A stretch of DNA of 64,000 nt from Pseudonocardia abyssalis (GCF_019263705.2 NZ_JADQDK010000001.1:1674001-1738000); one strand, 5' to 3'. Positions 51,836-63,505 are shown, counted from the stretch's first letter. Numbers and translations are program-made. The notes: generated from the sequence alone by a model not told the origin.

Positions 51836-51875
51836 AGCCACCTTGCCGTGATCTCACGGCGGCAAAGTGGCTTTA
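51833..51875. terminator. two-way terminator hairpin at the HxlR gene end
   Basis: TAAAGCCACCTTGCCG (51833-51848) pairs at 15 of 16 positions with 51860-51875, ending in CTTTA. The stop codon is inside the stem. An inner palindrome GCCGTGA-TC-TCACGGC offers an alternative fold. It lies between convergent genes. Confidence 0.65.
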
Positions 51876-51920
51876 CTGCCATTCGGGGCGGGGCCGGGGC
51901 GGCGGCGGGGCAGGGCGGGC

Positions 51921-52922
51921 TCAGGGCAGGCGGCGGCCCAGGGCCAGACCGGCCCCGACCCCCACCACCAGCAGCAGCACCCCGCCCGCGAGCCACGGCC
52001 GGCTCGTGTCGACGCGCCGCACCTCGTAGCCGATCTGCTCGCCCAGCTCGGAGTACACCTGCCGCAGCTCGGCCTCGCTCGCCGCGGTGAAGAACTGCCC
52101 TCCGGAGAGCTCCGCGATCGTGCGCATCGAGGCGTCGTCGACCGCGACCGGCGTCGACTCCCCCGGCTCCAGCTCGATCGTGCCGTAGCGGGTGCCGAAG
52201 GAGATGCCGGAGACCGGGATGCCCGCATCGGCCGCGGCCCGGGCTGCGGTGAACGAGCCCCGCGGCTCCTCCTCCGGCGCCCCACCGGCGGAGTCGGGAA
52301 CGGTCTGCTTGCCGTCGCTCATCAGGACGATCCGGGCCGGCGGCGGTCCCTCCTCGCCCGTCCCGGCGATGGCCTGGGAGAACGTCTCGACCGACTGCAG
52401 CGCCGCGAAGATCGCCTCGCCGGTGGCGGTCGACTCCGAGAGGCGCAGGCCGTCGATCGCCCGCTTCACCGGGTCGCGCTCGACGGTCGGCGACACCAGG
52501 ACCGCGGCGGTGCCCGCGAACGCGACCAGCCCGAGGTTGACCCCGGGCGTCAGCTGGTCGGCGAAGTCCTTCGCCGCCGACTGGGCGGCGGCGAGGCGGC
52601 TGGGCTCGACGTCGGTGGCCTGCATCGACAGCGACACGTCGATCACCAGCACCACCGTGGCGCGGTTGCGTGGCACCCGCGCCTCGGCCTGCGGCCCGGC
52701 CAGTGCGATCGTCAGCACCGCCAGCGACGTGATGAGGGCGACCGCCGGGAGGTGCCGGTGCCAGCCGGGACGCTTCGGGGCGACGCGGTCGAGCAGCTCC
52801 AGGTTCGTGAACCGCACGACGTCACGGCGGCGCCGGCTCAGCAGCACCACGTATCCGGCGGCCAGCAGGGCGACGACGACGAGCAGCAGCAGCCACCACG
52901 GCGCGGAGAACAGGGTGGACAT
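51921..52922 (-). CDS. VWA domain membrane protein (BatA/Rv1481-like)
   Basis: 333 residues. Two N-terminal helices (WWLLLLVVVALLAAGYVVLL and ALITSLAVLTIALAG) precede a VWA domain with MIDAS residues DVSLS, Thr in SESTATGEA and Asp in MSDGKQT. A C-terminal helix follows. It is the third gene of the moxR-DUF58-VWA operon, equivalent to Rv1481, and presents its VWA domain between membrane anchors. Confidence 0.92.
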   Translation of the reverse strand: MSTLFSAPWWLLLLVVVALLAAGYVVLLSRRRRDVVRFTNLELLDRVAPKRPGWHRHLPAVALITSLAVLTIALAGPQAEARVPRNRATVVLVIDVSLSMQATDVEPSRLAAAQSAAKDFADQLTPGVNLGLVAFAGTAAVLVSPTVERDPVKRAIDGLRLSESTATGEAIFAALQSVETFSQAIAGTGEEGPPPARIVLMSDGKQTVPDSAGGAPEEEPRGSFTAARAAADAGIPVSGISFGTRYGTIELEPGESTPVAVDDASMRTIAELSGGQFFTAASEAELRQVYSELGEQIGYEVRRVDTSRPWLAGGVLLLVVGVGAGLALGRRLP

Positions 52923-53867
52923 CTACCGCCCCCCGCCCGACCAGGCGCGCTTGCGCGCGAGCGTGAACCGCACGACGTCGGCGATCCAGTCGGAGTCGGT
53001 GCGCAGCGTCAGGTGCGCGGCGCCGCAGCGGCGCAGGGTTGCGGCCACCGTGTCGCGGTGCGCGGCGGCCGCGGCGGCGAACTCCCGGCACAGCAGCGGG
53101 GTGGTGGTGACCTCGCGCTGACGCCCGGTCTCCGGGTCGGCCAGCACGACGGTGCCGACGTCGGGCAGTTCCAGCTCGCGGGGGTCGAGCACCTCGACCG
53201 CGAGCAGGTCGTGGCGGGTGGACAGCGCGCGCAGCGGGCGCTCCCACGTGGGCTCGCCGAGGAAGTCGGAGATGACGACGGCCAGCCCGCGTCGCCGCGG
53301 CGGGCGGCGCAACTGCTCGATCGCCGCGGCCAGGTCCCCGCGCGTGCCCTCCGGGGTGCGCGGGATCTCCGCGATCCTCCGCAGCAGACCGCGAGCGTGT
53401 GCGAGACCGCCGCGGGCCGGGACGCGGACCGTCGACTCCCCGGTCGCGGCGAGGACGCCGATCCGGTTACCGCCGCCGCGCGTCAGGTGGGTGACGGCGG
53501 CGAGCGCGGCGATCGCCAGGTCGCGCTTCTCGCACGACGCGGTGCCGAAGTCGAGGCTGGGTGACAGGTCGAGCACGACCCAGGTCTCCAGCTCGCGGTC
53601 GGCGACGGTCTCGCGCACGTGCGGCTGCGTGGTGCGGGCCGTGACGGCCCAGTCCATGCGGCGGACGTCGTCGCCGGGCTGGTAGCCGCGCGCCTCCCCC
53701 GGCTCGCTGCCCGGCCCCGGCACGAGTCCGAGGTGGTTGCCCTGCAGCAGCCCGTCGAGCCGGCCGCGCACGGAGAGCTCCAGCTGCCGCAGCGACGCCT
53801 CCATCCGCCCGTCGCGGAACGAGGGCGGGGCGGTGGGCGTGCGGCGCGCGGCGGCGGGAGAGCTCAC
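52923..53867 (-). CDS. DUF58 domain protein (Rv1480-like)
   Basis: 314 residues. The core segment GEARGYQPGDDVRRMDWAVTART is the DUF58 signature, followed by a degenerate VWA-like fold (LETWVVLDLSPSLDFG). It sits between moxR and the VWA gene: its GTGA start overlaps the moxR stop by 4 bases and its stop directly abuts the VWA start. It probably links the ATPase to the membrane VWA subunit. Confidence 0.92.
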   Translation of the reverse strand: MSSPAAARRTPTAPPSFRDGRMEASLRQLELSVRGRLDGLLQGNHLGLVPGPGSEPGEARGYQPGDDVRRMDWAVTARTTQPHVRETVADRELETWVVLDLSPSLDFGTASCEKRDLAIAALAAVTHLTRGGGNRIGVLAATGESTVRVPARGGLAHARGLLRRIAEIPRTPEGTRGDLAAAIEQLRRPPRRRGLAVVISDFLGEPTWERPLRALSTRHDLLAVEVLDPRELELPDVGTVVLADPETGRQREVTTTPLLCREFAAAAAAHRDTVAATLRRCGAAHLTLRTDSDWIADVVRFTLARKRAWSGGGR

Positions 53868-54886
53868 GCGGGGGTGTACTGCTGCGCCGGCCGGGCGCTG
53901 ACCTGCGGCAGCGGCACGGTGGCGAGCACCCGGGAGATGATGTGGTCCATCGGCACCTGGTCGGCGACCGCGTCGTAGGACAGGACGAGGCGGTGCCGCA
54001 GCACGTCGGGGGCGACGTCGAGGACGTCCTGCGGGAGCACGTAGTCGCGCCCGCGCAGCAGCGCCAGCGCCCGCGACGCCGCGACGATGCCCAGCGTGGC
54101 GCGCGGGGAGGCGCCGTAGGAGACCCAGCCCGCGATGTCGGACAGGCCGTGCTCGGCGGGCGTGCGGGTGGCGACGACGAGCCGCACGACGTAGTCGACG
54201 AGCGCGTGGTGCACGAACACCGTGGTGGCGACCTTCTGCAGGCGCACCAGCTCGGCCGGGTCGATGATCTGCTGCGCCACCGGGGGCTCGGCACCCATCC
54301 GGTAGACGATCTCGCGCTCCTCCTCGACCCCCGGGTACTCGACGATCAGCTTGAACAGGAAGCGGTCGCGCTGCGCCTCGGGCAGCGGGTAGACGCCCTC
54401 GTTCTCGATCGGGTTCTGCGTGGCGAGCACGAGGAACGGGTCCGGCATCGGGAAGGTCTTCCCGCCGATCGACAGGTGCCGCTCGGCCATCACCTCGAGC
54501 ATCGCCGACTGCACCTTCGCGGGCGCGCGGTTGATCTCGTCGGCGAGCACGAAGTTGGCGACGACCGGGCCCAGCTCGACGTCGAACTCCTCGCGCCCCT
54601 GCCGGTAGATCCGGGTGCCGAGGATGTCGGCGGGGACCAGGTCGGGGGTGAACTGCAGGCGGGAGAACGACCCCCCGACGACCTTCGCGACGGTCTCGAC
54701 GGCCAGGGTCTTCGCGACGCCGGGCACGCCCTCGAGCAGCAGGTGCCCCTTGGCGAGCAGGCCGACGAGCATCCGCTCGACGAGCCGGTCCTGTCCGACG
54801 ATCACCCGCTTGATCTCCAGGACGACGCGCTCGAGGCGCTCGCCCTCGTGGGCGGGGCTGGTGGGAGCGGGATCCGGGGCGGTCAC
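53864..54886 (-). CDS. moxR: MoxR-family AAA+ ATPase
   Basis: 340 residues. Walker A region LLLEGVPGVAKTLAVET, Walker B VLADEINRAPAK, sensor 1 LATQNPIENEGVYPLPEAQRDRF with the arginine finger, all typical of MoxR. It acts as a chaperone-like ATPase with the DUF58 and VWA proteins and corresponds to moxR1 next to ripA in mycobacteria. TTGGAT 6 bases before the GTG is a possible weak -10 box. Confidence 0.94.
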   Translation of the reverse strand: MTAPDPAPTSPAHEGERLERVVLEIKRVIVGQDRLVERMLVGLLAKGHLLLEGVPGVAKTLAVETVAKVVGGSFSRLQFTPDLVPADILGTRIYRQGREEFDVELGPVVANFVLADEINRAPAKVQSAMLEVMAERHLSIGGKTFPMPDPFLVLATQNPIENEGVYPLPEAQRDRFLFKLIVEYPGVEEEREIVYRMGAEPPVAQQIIDPAELVRLQKVATTVFVHHALVDYVVRLVVATRTPAEHGLSDIAGWVSYGASPRATLGIVAASRALALLRGRDYVLPQDVLDVAPDVLRHRLVLSYDAVADQVPMDHIISRVLATVPLPQVSARPAQQYTPA

Positions 54887-55148
54887 CCGACCATCCAACA
54901 CCGGGCCCGGTGAGAAGCCGGTGAACCCCTCCCACGAGATCGCGACAGGTGCAGGACGCTGAGCCGATGGCCCCCGGCGCAGCGTGGTCCCGGCCGGCCG
55001 GCCGGTCCTGGGCGCCGGCTGCGCCGCGACGCCGGAGCAGGGGCCGAGCGCGGCGCAGCGGGTAGCCGGAAGAACGCGGTGCGTCACCTGGATGGGTGTC
55101 CCTCGTTGGAGGAGACACGGCAACACGGACACAACGGGAGGTTCCGAC

Positions 55149-55943
55149 GTGAAGGTCGTCCTGTTCTGCGGTGGTTACGGCATGCGGATGCGCGACGGGG
55201 TGTCGGACCTGCCCAAGCCGATGCACCGCGTCGGCCCGCGTCCCCTGATCTGGCACGTCATGCGGTACTACGCGCACTTCGGCCACACCGACTTCGTACT
55301 CTGCATGGGCTACGGCGCCGACCACATCAAGGACTACTTCCTGAACTACTCCGAGACGGCGTCCAACGACTTCGTCATGCACGGCGGCAAGGTCGAGCTG
55401 CTCGGGTCCGACATCAAGGACTGGACGATCACCTTCGCCCACACGGGTCTCGACTCGCCCATCGGCGAGCGCCTGCGCCGGGTCCGCGAGCACGTCGACG
55501 GCGAGGAGATGTTCCTGGCCAACTACGCCGACGTCCTCACCGACCTCGACCTCGACGCGATGGTCGACGACTTCGCCGCCTCCGACGCGGTCGGCAGGCT
55601 GCTCGCGGTGCCCCCGCAGCCCGCGTTCCACTGCGTCGGCATCGGCGAGGACGACCGGATCACCGCCATCAGCCCGCTGCAGGAGATGCCGCTGTGGGAG
55701 AACGGCGGCTACTTCGTCCTGCGGCCGGAGATCTTCGACTACCTGCCCGAGGGCGGCGACCTGATCGCCGACGCGTGCACGCCGCTGGCCCGGGAGGGAC
55801 GGATGACGGCCCACCGCCACCGCGGCTTCTGGCAGTCGGCGGACACGGCGAAGGAGCGCAACGCCCTGGAGCGGTCCTACCAGTCCGGTCACCGGCCGTG
55901 GATGCTCTGGGAGCACGCGCCGCGCGTCCCGGTCCAGGTCTGA
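55149..55943 (+). CDS. sugar-1-phosphate nucleotidyltransferase (RfbF-like)
   Basis: 264 residues. The N-terminal nucleotide-binding loop VVLFCGGYGMRMRD replaces the usual GGXGTRL and is close to glucose-1-phosphate cytidylyltransferases. LPKPMHRVGPRPLIWHVMR, VLCMGYGADHIKDYF and YADVLTDLDL supply the substrate and Mg2+ sites. It should make an NDP-sugar for surface glycans, yet no other sugar gene is near. GGGAGG lies 7 bases before the GTG. The 262 bases upstream hold no gene. Confidence 0.87.
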   Translation: MKVVLFCGGYGMRMRDGVSDLPKPMHRVGPRPLIWHVMRYYAHFGHTDFVLCMGYGADHIKDYFLNYSETASNDFVMHGGKVELLGSDIKDWTITFAHTGLDSPIGERLRRVREHVDGEEMFLANYADVLTDLDLDAMVDDFAASDAVGRLLAVPPQPAFHCVGIGEDDRITAISPLQEMPLWENGGYFVLRPEIFDYLPEGGDLIADACTPLAREGRMTAHRHRGFWQSADTAKERNALERSYQSGHRPWMLWEHAPRVPVQV

Positions 55944-55947
55944 GGGC

Positions 55948-57252
55948 CTAGAGGACGCGCGCGGCCTCGGGCACCAGGTCCTTGCGGCGCAGCGGCACGA
56001 TCCGGACCTCGGACCCGGTGTACGGGGCCTCGATCATCCGGTCGTCGCCGATGTACATGGCGACGTGGTGGATCGGCGCGCGGCCCTTCTTGTAGAACAC
56101 CATGTCCCCGGGCTGCAGCTGGGAGATCGGGACCCGGCGCCCGGAGTTGAACTGGTTGCGGCTCACCCGCGGCAGGGACACGCCCGCGCCGTTGAAGGCG
56201 TAGAGCATCAGGCCGGAGCAGTCGAAGCCGACGCGGTTGCCCGGGTCGCCCGCGGGCCCGGGGATGCCGGTGGTGGCGCCGCGGCCGTTGCCCCCGCCCC
56301 AGACGTACTGCACGCCGATCTGCGACACCGCCCGGTCGATCACCCGCTGCACGGATCCCGCGCCGGCGCGGGGCGGGGCGGCGACCGAGGACGAGGACGA
56401 CGCCTCCTCGCGCGCCGCCGCGGCCTGCCGCTCGGCACGCTGCCGGGCCGCCTCCTGCTCGGCCAGTACCCGCTGCCACTCGTCGTAGCGGGCGCGCTGG
56501 TCACGGAGCCCGGCGTCGGAGGACTCCGCGGCGTCGAGAAGGGCCTGGACCTGTGCGCGCTCGGCCTGCACCCCGGCGAGCAGCGACGCCTGGGCGGTGG
56601 CCGCGGCGTCGGCGGCGGCGTATGCGGCGTCGGCACTCTCCTTGGCCCGCGCGGCCTCGGCCTCGCGGGCCTGCGCCTCCTCGAGCAGGGCGCGGGCGGT
56701 GGAGTCGGCGTTGGCCTTGTCGACGCGGGCGCGCTCCAGCCCGTCCTGCGCGGCGAGCTGCGCGCGGGCGAGGAGGTCGGTGAACTCGACGCGCGCGACG
56801 AGCTCCTCGGGCGTCTCCGAGGAGGTCAGCAGTCCGAGGGGGCCGGTGTCGAGGCCCTCCTGGTAGGTCGCGGTGACGAAGTCGTCGAGGCGGGCCCTGG
56901 CCTGGTCGATCGCGACCGTGGCGGCGTCGGTGGCGACGCGTGCGGCCTCGGCGCGCTGCCCGGCGTCGGCGGCCGCGCCCTGCGCGACCTCCAGGTCGGC
57001 GAACGCCGCCTCGGCGTTCTCGCGCTGCCCGACCAGCTCCACGGCCAGGTCGTCGGCCTGCGCGTCCAGCTCGGCGAGGCGGTTGGTGAGCGAACCGACC
57101 TCGGCCGCCCGGTCCTGCACGGCCTGCTGGCTGGAGCTCAGCTCGTCGTCGCTGGGGTTGGGCGGCGGCGGCGGCTGGGCGAACGCGGGCGACGTCCCCC
57201 CCAGCAGGGCGACGAGCAACAGCACGACGACCACCCGCACGGATCCGCGCAC
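55948..57252 (-). CDS. secreted NlpC/P60 peptidoglycan endopeptidase (RipA-like)
   Basis: 434 residues. A signal peptide (VVVVLLLVALLGGTSPAFA) is followed by a coiled coil of about 270 residues and a C-terminal NlpC/P60 domain with catalytic Cys in VGFDCSGLM and His in PIHHVAMYIGD. It cleaves peptide stems between D-Glu and DAP during cell separation; the coiled coil can block the active site as in RipA. GAAGGG lies 8 bases before the GTG. It is divergent from aconitase, as in mycobacteria. Confidence 0.93.
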   Translation of the reverse strand: MRGSVRVVVVLLLVALLGGTSPAFAQPPPPPNPSDDELSSSQQAVQDRAAEVGSLTNRLAELDAQADDLAVELVGQRENAEAAFADLEVAQGAAADAGQRAEAARVATDAATVAIDQARARLDDFVTATYQEGLDTGPLGLLTSSETPEELVARVEFTDLLARAQLAAQDGLERARVDKANADSTARALLEEAQAREAEAARAKESADAAYAAADAAATAQASLLAGVQAERAQVQALLDAAESSDAGLRDQRARYDEWQRVLAEQEAARQRAERQAAAAREEASSSSSVAAPPRAGAGSVQRVIDRAVSQIGVQYVWGGGNGRGATTGIPGPAGDPGNRVGFDCSGLMLYAFNGAGVSLPRVSRNQFNSGRRVPISQLQPGDMVFYKKGRAPIHHVAMYIGDDRMIEAPYTGSEVRIVPLRRKDLVPEAARVL

Positions 57253-57370
57253 CCCGACAGCCCTTCTTGATCACCCGACCGAACGGGGCGACTGTGCCAT
57301 CACCGGGGCCCGCCGTCGGGTTGCCACGCGCGGGCGTGACCCGAACTCCCCCCATGGGGCGGACCTCACG

Positions 57371-57399
57371 CTGACCATTTAACCGGACAAGCGTACTAT
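57371..57399 (+). promoter_or_regulatory. acnA promoter, -35 CTGACC and -10 TACTAT
   Basis: CTGACC (57371-57376) and TACTAT (57394-57399) are 17 bases apart. Transcription would start near 57406, giving an 80-base leader with a GTCTCG/CGAGAC stem and AGGAGG 6 bases before the GTG. Confidence 0.6.
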
Positions 57400-57485
57400 T
57401 TGGGGGGAGAGGGGTCTCGTACACGCCACGGGTGCAGTAGGCGAGACTCCGACGAACCCGCGCCCACCACCGCAGGAGGACATCA

Positions 57486-60293
<2,808 letters not shown>

Positions 60294-60312
60294 TCCCTCC
60301 CCGCTCGACCCG

Positions 60313-60346
60313 ACGGCCGCCGCTCCCCTGCCGGAGCGGCGGCCGT
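60313..60346 (+). terminator. acnA terminator hairpin
   Basis: ACGGCCGCCGCTCC (60313-60326) and its perfect complement (60333-60346) flank a 6-base loop, 20 bases after the acnA stop. There is no T-tract, as is common in high-GC actinobacteria. Confidence 0.75.
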
Positions 60347-60374
60347 TCGCCGTCCGGGCGCGGTTCGGTTGTCG

Positions 60375-60415
60375 TCGATTCATTGCCGGTTCGAAGGCGT
60401 CAATGTTTGATTGAC
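60375..60415. repeat. 41-bp intergenic repeat, copy 1
   Basis: It matches 63513-63553 at 32 of 41 positions, including TCGATTC, TGCCGG and GGCGTCAATG. Its end contains GTCAAT-N5-ATTGAC, which overlaps the -35 box TTGACA (60411-60416) of the next gene. Confidence 0.6.
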
Positions 60416-60431
60416 AACGAAGGCGAACGGC

Positions 60432-60437
60432 TACGGT
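60432..60437 (+). promoter_or_regulatory. -10 box TACGGT, leaderless promoter
   Basis: TACGGT is 6 bases before the GTG at 60444. A perfect -35 TTGACA lies 15 bases upstream at 60411-60416. Confidence 0.6.
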
Positions 60438-60443
60438 GCGGGC

Positions 60444-61154
60444 GTGGTGATCGTCGTGGCGGGGCTCGTGGTGGCGGTCGGGGCTCTGGTCCAGGGGACG
60501 GTCGGGTTCGGGCTGGCCCTGGTCGCCGCCCCCCTGCTCGCGATCCTCGACCCGGCGCTGGTCCCCGTGCCGCTCCTGATGATCACCGCGGTCCACGCCC
60601 TGCTGACCCTGCGCCGCGAGTTCGGCGACACCGACTGGCGCGGCGTCGGCTGGGCCCTGCTCGGGCGGCTGCCCGGCATCGGGATCGGGGTACTCGCCGT
60701 GTCGACGCTGCCGCCGCGGGCGTTCGTCGCCGTCGTCGGGGTGACCGTGCTGGTGTGCGCGGGGCTCTCGGTGATCCACTGGCGGCCCCGCCCGACCGCG
60801 CCGGCCCTGCTCGTCGCCGGGTTGGTGTCCGGGGCGGGCGGCACGGCGTCCTCCATCGGCGGCCCGCCGGTCGCCCTGCTCTACCAGGACGCCACCGGCC
60901 CCCGCGTCCGCTCCACCCTCGCCGCCTACTTCACCGCCGGCACGCTGCTCTCGATCGGCGCGCTCGCCCTCGCCGGCCAGGTCACCGCCCACGCCCTGAC
61001 CGCCGGTGCGCTGCTCCTCGTGCCCATGCTCGCCGGGTTCACCCTGTCCGGCCCCGCCCGCCCCCTGCTCGACCGCGGCTGGACCCGTCCCGCGGTCGTG
61101 GGCCTGGCCGCCGCCGGAGCCGTCGCCCTGCTGGTGCAGGCCGCCGTCGGCTGA
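60444..61154 (+). CDS. TauE/SafE family anion (sulfite) exporter-like permease
   Basis: 236 residues with about seven to eight membrane helices. GALVQGTVGFGLALVAAPLL and SGAGGTASSIGGPPVAL are the two internally repeated family motifs. Members export sulfite, sulfoacetate or similar organic anions; the ligand here is unknown. GTG 60444 is set by the promoter and removes 11 charged residues that an upstream ATG at 60411 would add. Confidence 0.87.
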   Translation: MVIVVAGLVVAVGALVQGTVGFGLALVAAPLLAILDPALVPVPLLMITAVHALLTLRREFGDTDWRGVGWALLGRLPGIGIGVLAVSTLPPRAFVAVVGVTVLVCAGLSVIHWRPRPTAPALLVAGLVSGAGGTASSIGGPPVALLYQDATGPRVRSTLAAYFTAGTLLSIGALALAGQVTAHALTAGALLLVPMLAGFTLSGPARPLLDRGWTRPAVVGLAAAGAVALLVQAAVG

Positions 61155-61157
61155 GCC

Positions 61158-62156
61158 TCAGGCCCGCGCCCAGGGCGGGGCCGCGGTGCGGCCGGCATCG
61201 GCGGCGAGGTCGAGCTGCACCGCGAGCCCGTCGAGCAGCAGGCGCAGCCCGCGCTCGAACAGCGCGTCGACGTCCACGTCGTAGCCCTGGGCGACCATCC
61301 GCTGCAGGTGCGGGAAGCGCCCGGACGCCACGACCGCGTGCAGCGCGGGCTCCTGCTCGGCCAGCCACTCCTCGCTGTCGAGACCGGAGACGGCCTCGGC
61401 GTCGCGCTCGGACTCCAGGCCGACCGCCGTTCCCCGCACGAAGTTGATCAGGGTGAGGTGGACGTCGAACGCCTCCGCGGACTCCAGGTACCCGTCGAAC
61501 GCCGCGAGCACCCACTCCGAGTACGCCATGCCCGCCGGGATCAGCTGCGGACGTGTGATCGACAGCGCCTGCGCCAGCCAGGGATGGCGCCGGAACGCCG
61601 CCCAGAGCGCCCGCACGGCGAGCTCGACGCACGGGCGCCACCCGGCCGGGACCTCCGACGGCGGGCGCCACTCCCCCAGCGCGTCGTCGAGCATCCGCAC
61701 GACGAGGTCGTCCTTGTCGCTCACGTGCCGGTAGAGCGCCATGGGCACGACCCCGAGGTCCGCCGCGACCCGGCGCATCGACAGCGCGGCGAGGCCCTCG
61801 ACGTCGGCCACCCGCGTCGCGGCCGCGACGATCCGCGCGGGTGTGAGCACCTGCTCCGACACCGCCCGGTCGACGGCGGGCACCCGCGACCGGGACCACG
61901 GTGGCGCGGCGACGGTCGGCACGACGGGGACCGACGGGTCGACGGGATCGGCGACGACCGTGCCGACCCCCGGGACCGCCCGCACCAGCCCCTCCGCCTG
62001 CAGCGCCGCGAGGACCCGGCTCGCCGTGGCGATGGCGACCCCCCACTCGCGCGTGATCGCCCGCGTCGACGGCACCCGCTCCCCCGGCGCCAGCTCGCCG
62101 GACAGGATCCGCCTGCGCAGCTCCCCGGTGATGGCCGCAGAACCGCTCGTCGTCAC
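61158..62156 (-). CDS. GntR-TetR hybrid transcriptional regulator
   Basis: 332 residues with two DNA-binding domains. Residues 8-72 are a GntR winged helix (GELRRRILSGELAPGERVPSTRAITREWG, split by the wing). Residues 105-150 are a TetR helix-turn-helix (ARIVAAATRVADVEGLAALSMRRVAADLGV, then YRHVSDKDDLVVRM), followed by a TetR C-terminal ligand domain. It probably represses the divergent flavin monooxygenase gene, since palindromic sites lie between the two genes. Confidence 0.88.
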   Translation of the reverse strand: MTTSGSAAITGELRRRILSGELAPGERVPSTRAITREWGVAIATASRVLAALQAEGLVRAVPGVGTVVADPVDPSVPVVPTVAAPPWSRSRVPAVDRAVSEQVLTPARIVAAATRVADVEGLAALSMRRVAADLGVVPMALYRHVSDKDDLVVRMLDDALGEWRPPSEVPAGWRPCVELAVRALWAAFRRHPWLAQALSITRPQLIPAGMAYSEWVLAAFDGYLESAEAFDVHLTLINFVRGTAVGLESERDAEAVSGLDSEEWLAEQEPALHAVVASGRFPHLQRMVAQGYDVDVDALFERGLRLLLDGLAVQLDLAADAGRTAAPPWARA

Positions 62157-62158
62157 CC

Positions 62159-62172
62159 CTGTACTAGTACAG
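62159..62172. promoter_or_regulatory. palindromic operator CTGTACTAGTACAG
   Basis: This perfect 14-base palindrome begins 3 bases upstream of the regulator's GTG. A related site, GCACTAGTAC, lies at 62195-62204 with its centre 34 bases away, in the promoter region of the divergent gene. Confidence 0.6.
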
Positions 62173-62233
62173 CAGTTCCCCGCCGAGGGCCAGTGCACTA
62201 GTACGATCACTACTCTGAGCTGGGAATTCATCG

Positions 62234-62262
62234 TTGATAGAACACCGTGTACGTCGTACGTT
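62234..62262 (+). promoter_or_regulatory. monooxygenase promoter, -35 TTGATA and -10 TACGTT, leaderless
   Basis: TTGATA (62234-62239) and TACGTT (62257-62262) are 17 bases apart. The -10 box is 7 bases before the ATG at 62270. Confidence 0.65.
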
Positions 62263-62269
62263 ACGTTCC

Positions 62270-63481
62270 ATGCAGAACACCGACATCCTCATTTCGGGCG
62301 GCGGGATCGCCGGCCCCGCCCTCGCCCACTGGCTCCGCCGGCACGGGTTCCGCGTCACCGTCGTGGAGCGCGCCACCACACCGCGCACCGGCGGACAGGC
62401 CGTCGACCTGCGCGGCGCGGGACGCACCGTCGTCGCCCGGATGGGACTCGCCGACCGCATCCGCGACCTCACGCTCGACCAGCGCGGCATCGCCTGGGTC
62501 GACGCCGGCGGGCGGGTGACCGCGCGGATGCCCGTCGAGGCGTTCGGCGGCGAGGGCATCGTCTCGGAGTTCGAGATCCTGCGCGGCGACCTCGCGGCCG
62601 TGCTGGCCGGTGCCGCCACCGACGTCGAGCACCTGCACGGCGACACGGTCACCGCGCTCGACGAGGACGCCGACGGTGTCGTCGTCACGTTCGAGCACGC
62701 GCCGCGGCGCCGGTTCGGACTCGTCGTCGGCGCCGACGGTCTGCACTCGGCGGTCCGCACGCTGGCGTTCGGACCCGGCGGCATCCGGCCGCTGGGGTGC
62801 CGCACCGCCTGGTTCACCGCCCCCGCCGCACCCGACCTGGACGGCTGGTACCTCACCCACCACGCCCCCGGCGGCCTCGTCGCGTCGCTGCGGCCGGGAC
62901 GGTTGCCGCACGAGACGAAGGCCGGGCTGAGCTTCCGGACCGACACCCACCCCCGCACCGTGACCGACCGTCGGTACCCCGCGGAGTGGGTCGACGAGTT
63001 CGCCTCCCGGTTCGCCGGCGTGGGGTGGCGGGCCGGCTGGCTGGTCGAGGCGATGCGGCACGCCCCGGACCTCGCCGTCGACGCCGTCTCGCAGGTCCAC
63101 CTCCCCCGCTGGTCGCGCGGGCGCGTGGTCCTGCTGGGCGACGCGGGCTACTGCCCCACTCCCCTGACCGGGCTGGGCACGAGCCTCGCCCTGGTCGGGG
63201 CGTACGTGCTGGCGGGCGAGCTCGGCGCGGCGGGCGGGGACCACCGCGTCGCCTTCGACCGCTACGAGCAGGTGCTGCGACCCTACGTCGCGCAGGCCCA
63301 GACGCTGCCGCCCGGCGGGGTCGGCGGGTACGCCCCGCGCGGCCGGTTCGCGATCCGCGGGCAGGCGACGCTGATGCGGGCCATGACCCGGTGGCCGATA
63401 CGGCCGTTGCTGGAGCGGCAGTTCGCCAAGGCCGACGCCATCGAGCTGCCCGACTACTCCGAGCCCGCGGTCCGTGCCTGA
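62270..63481 (+). CDS. FAD-dependent aromatic-ring/tetracycline-type monooxygenase
   Basis: 403 residues of the group A flavin monooxygenases. The FAD motif is ISGGGIAGPALAHWL, the DG motif is LVVGADGLHSAVR, and the GD motif is VVLLGDAGYCPTPLTGLGTS. It resembles TetX- and PHBH-type hydroxylases, which use NAD(P)H and O2 to hydroxylate aromatic or polyketide substrates. Control by the divergent GntR-TetR regulator suggests induction by the substrate, possibly for detoxification. Confidence 0.88.
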   Translation: MQNTDILISGGGIAGPALAHWLRRHGFRVTVVERATTPRTGGQAVDLRGAGRTVVARMGLADRIRDLTLDQRGIAWVDAGGRVTARMPVEAFGGEGIVSEFEILRGDLAAVLAGAATDVEHLHGDTVTALDEDADGVVVTFEHAPRRRFGLVVGADGLHSAVRTLAFGPGGIRPLGCRTAWFTAPAAPDLDGWYLTHHAPGGLVASLRPGRLPHETKAGLSFRTDTHPRTVTDRRYPAEWVDEFASRFAGVGWRAGWLVEAMRHAPDLAVDAVSQVHLPRWSRGRVVLLGDAGYCPTPLTGLGTSLALVGAYVLAGELGAAGGDHRVAFDRYEQVLRPYVAQAQTLPPGGVGGYAPRGRFAIRGQATLMRAMTRWPIRPLLERQFAKADAIELPDYSEPAVRA

Positions 63482-63505
63482 ACGACCGGGCCGGGCCCGA
63501 CCCCG

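Noticed and set aside
57253..57382. Possible cyclic-di-AMP (ydaO) riboswitch in the leader of the NlpC/P60 gene
   Set aside because: Such riboswitches precede some actinobacterial wall hydrolases, and a TTAAAT box at 57382-57377 would give a leader of about 117 bases. I could not match the conserved ydaO segments, so it is not called; a covariance-model search would decide.
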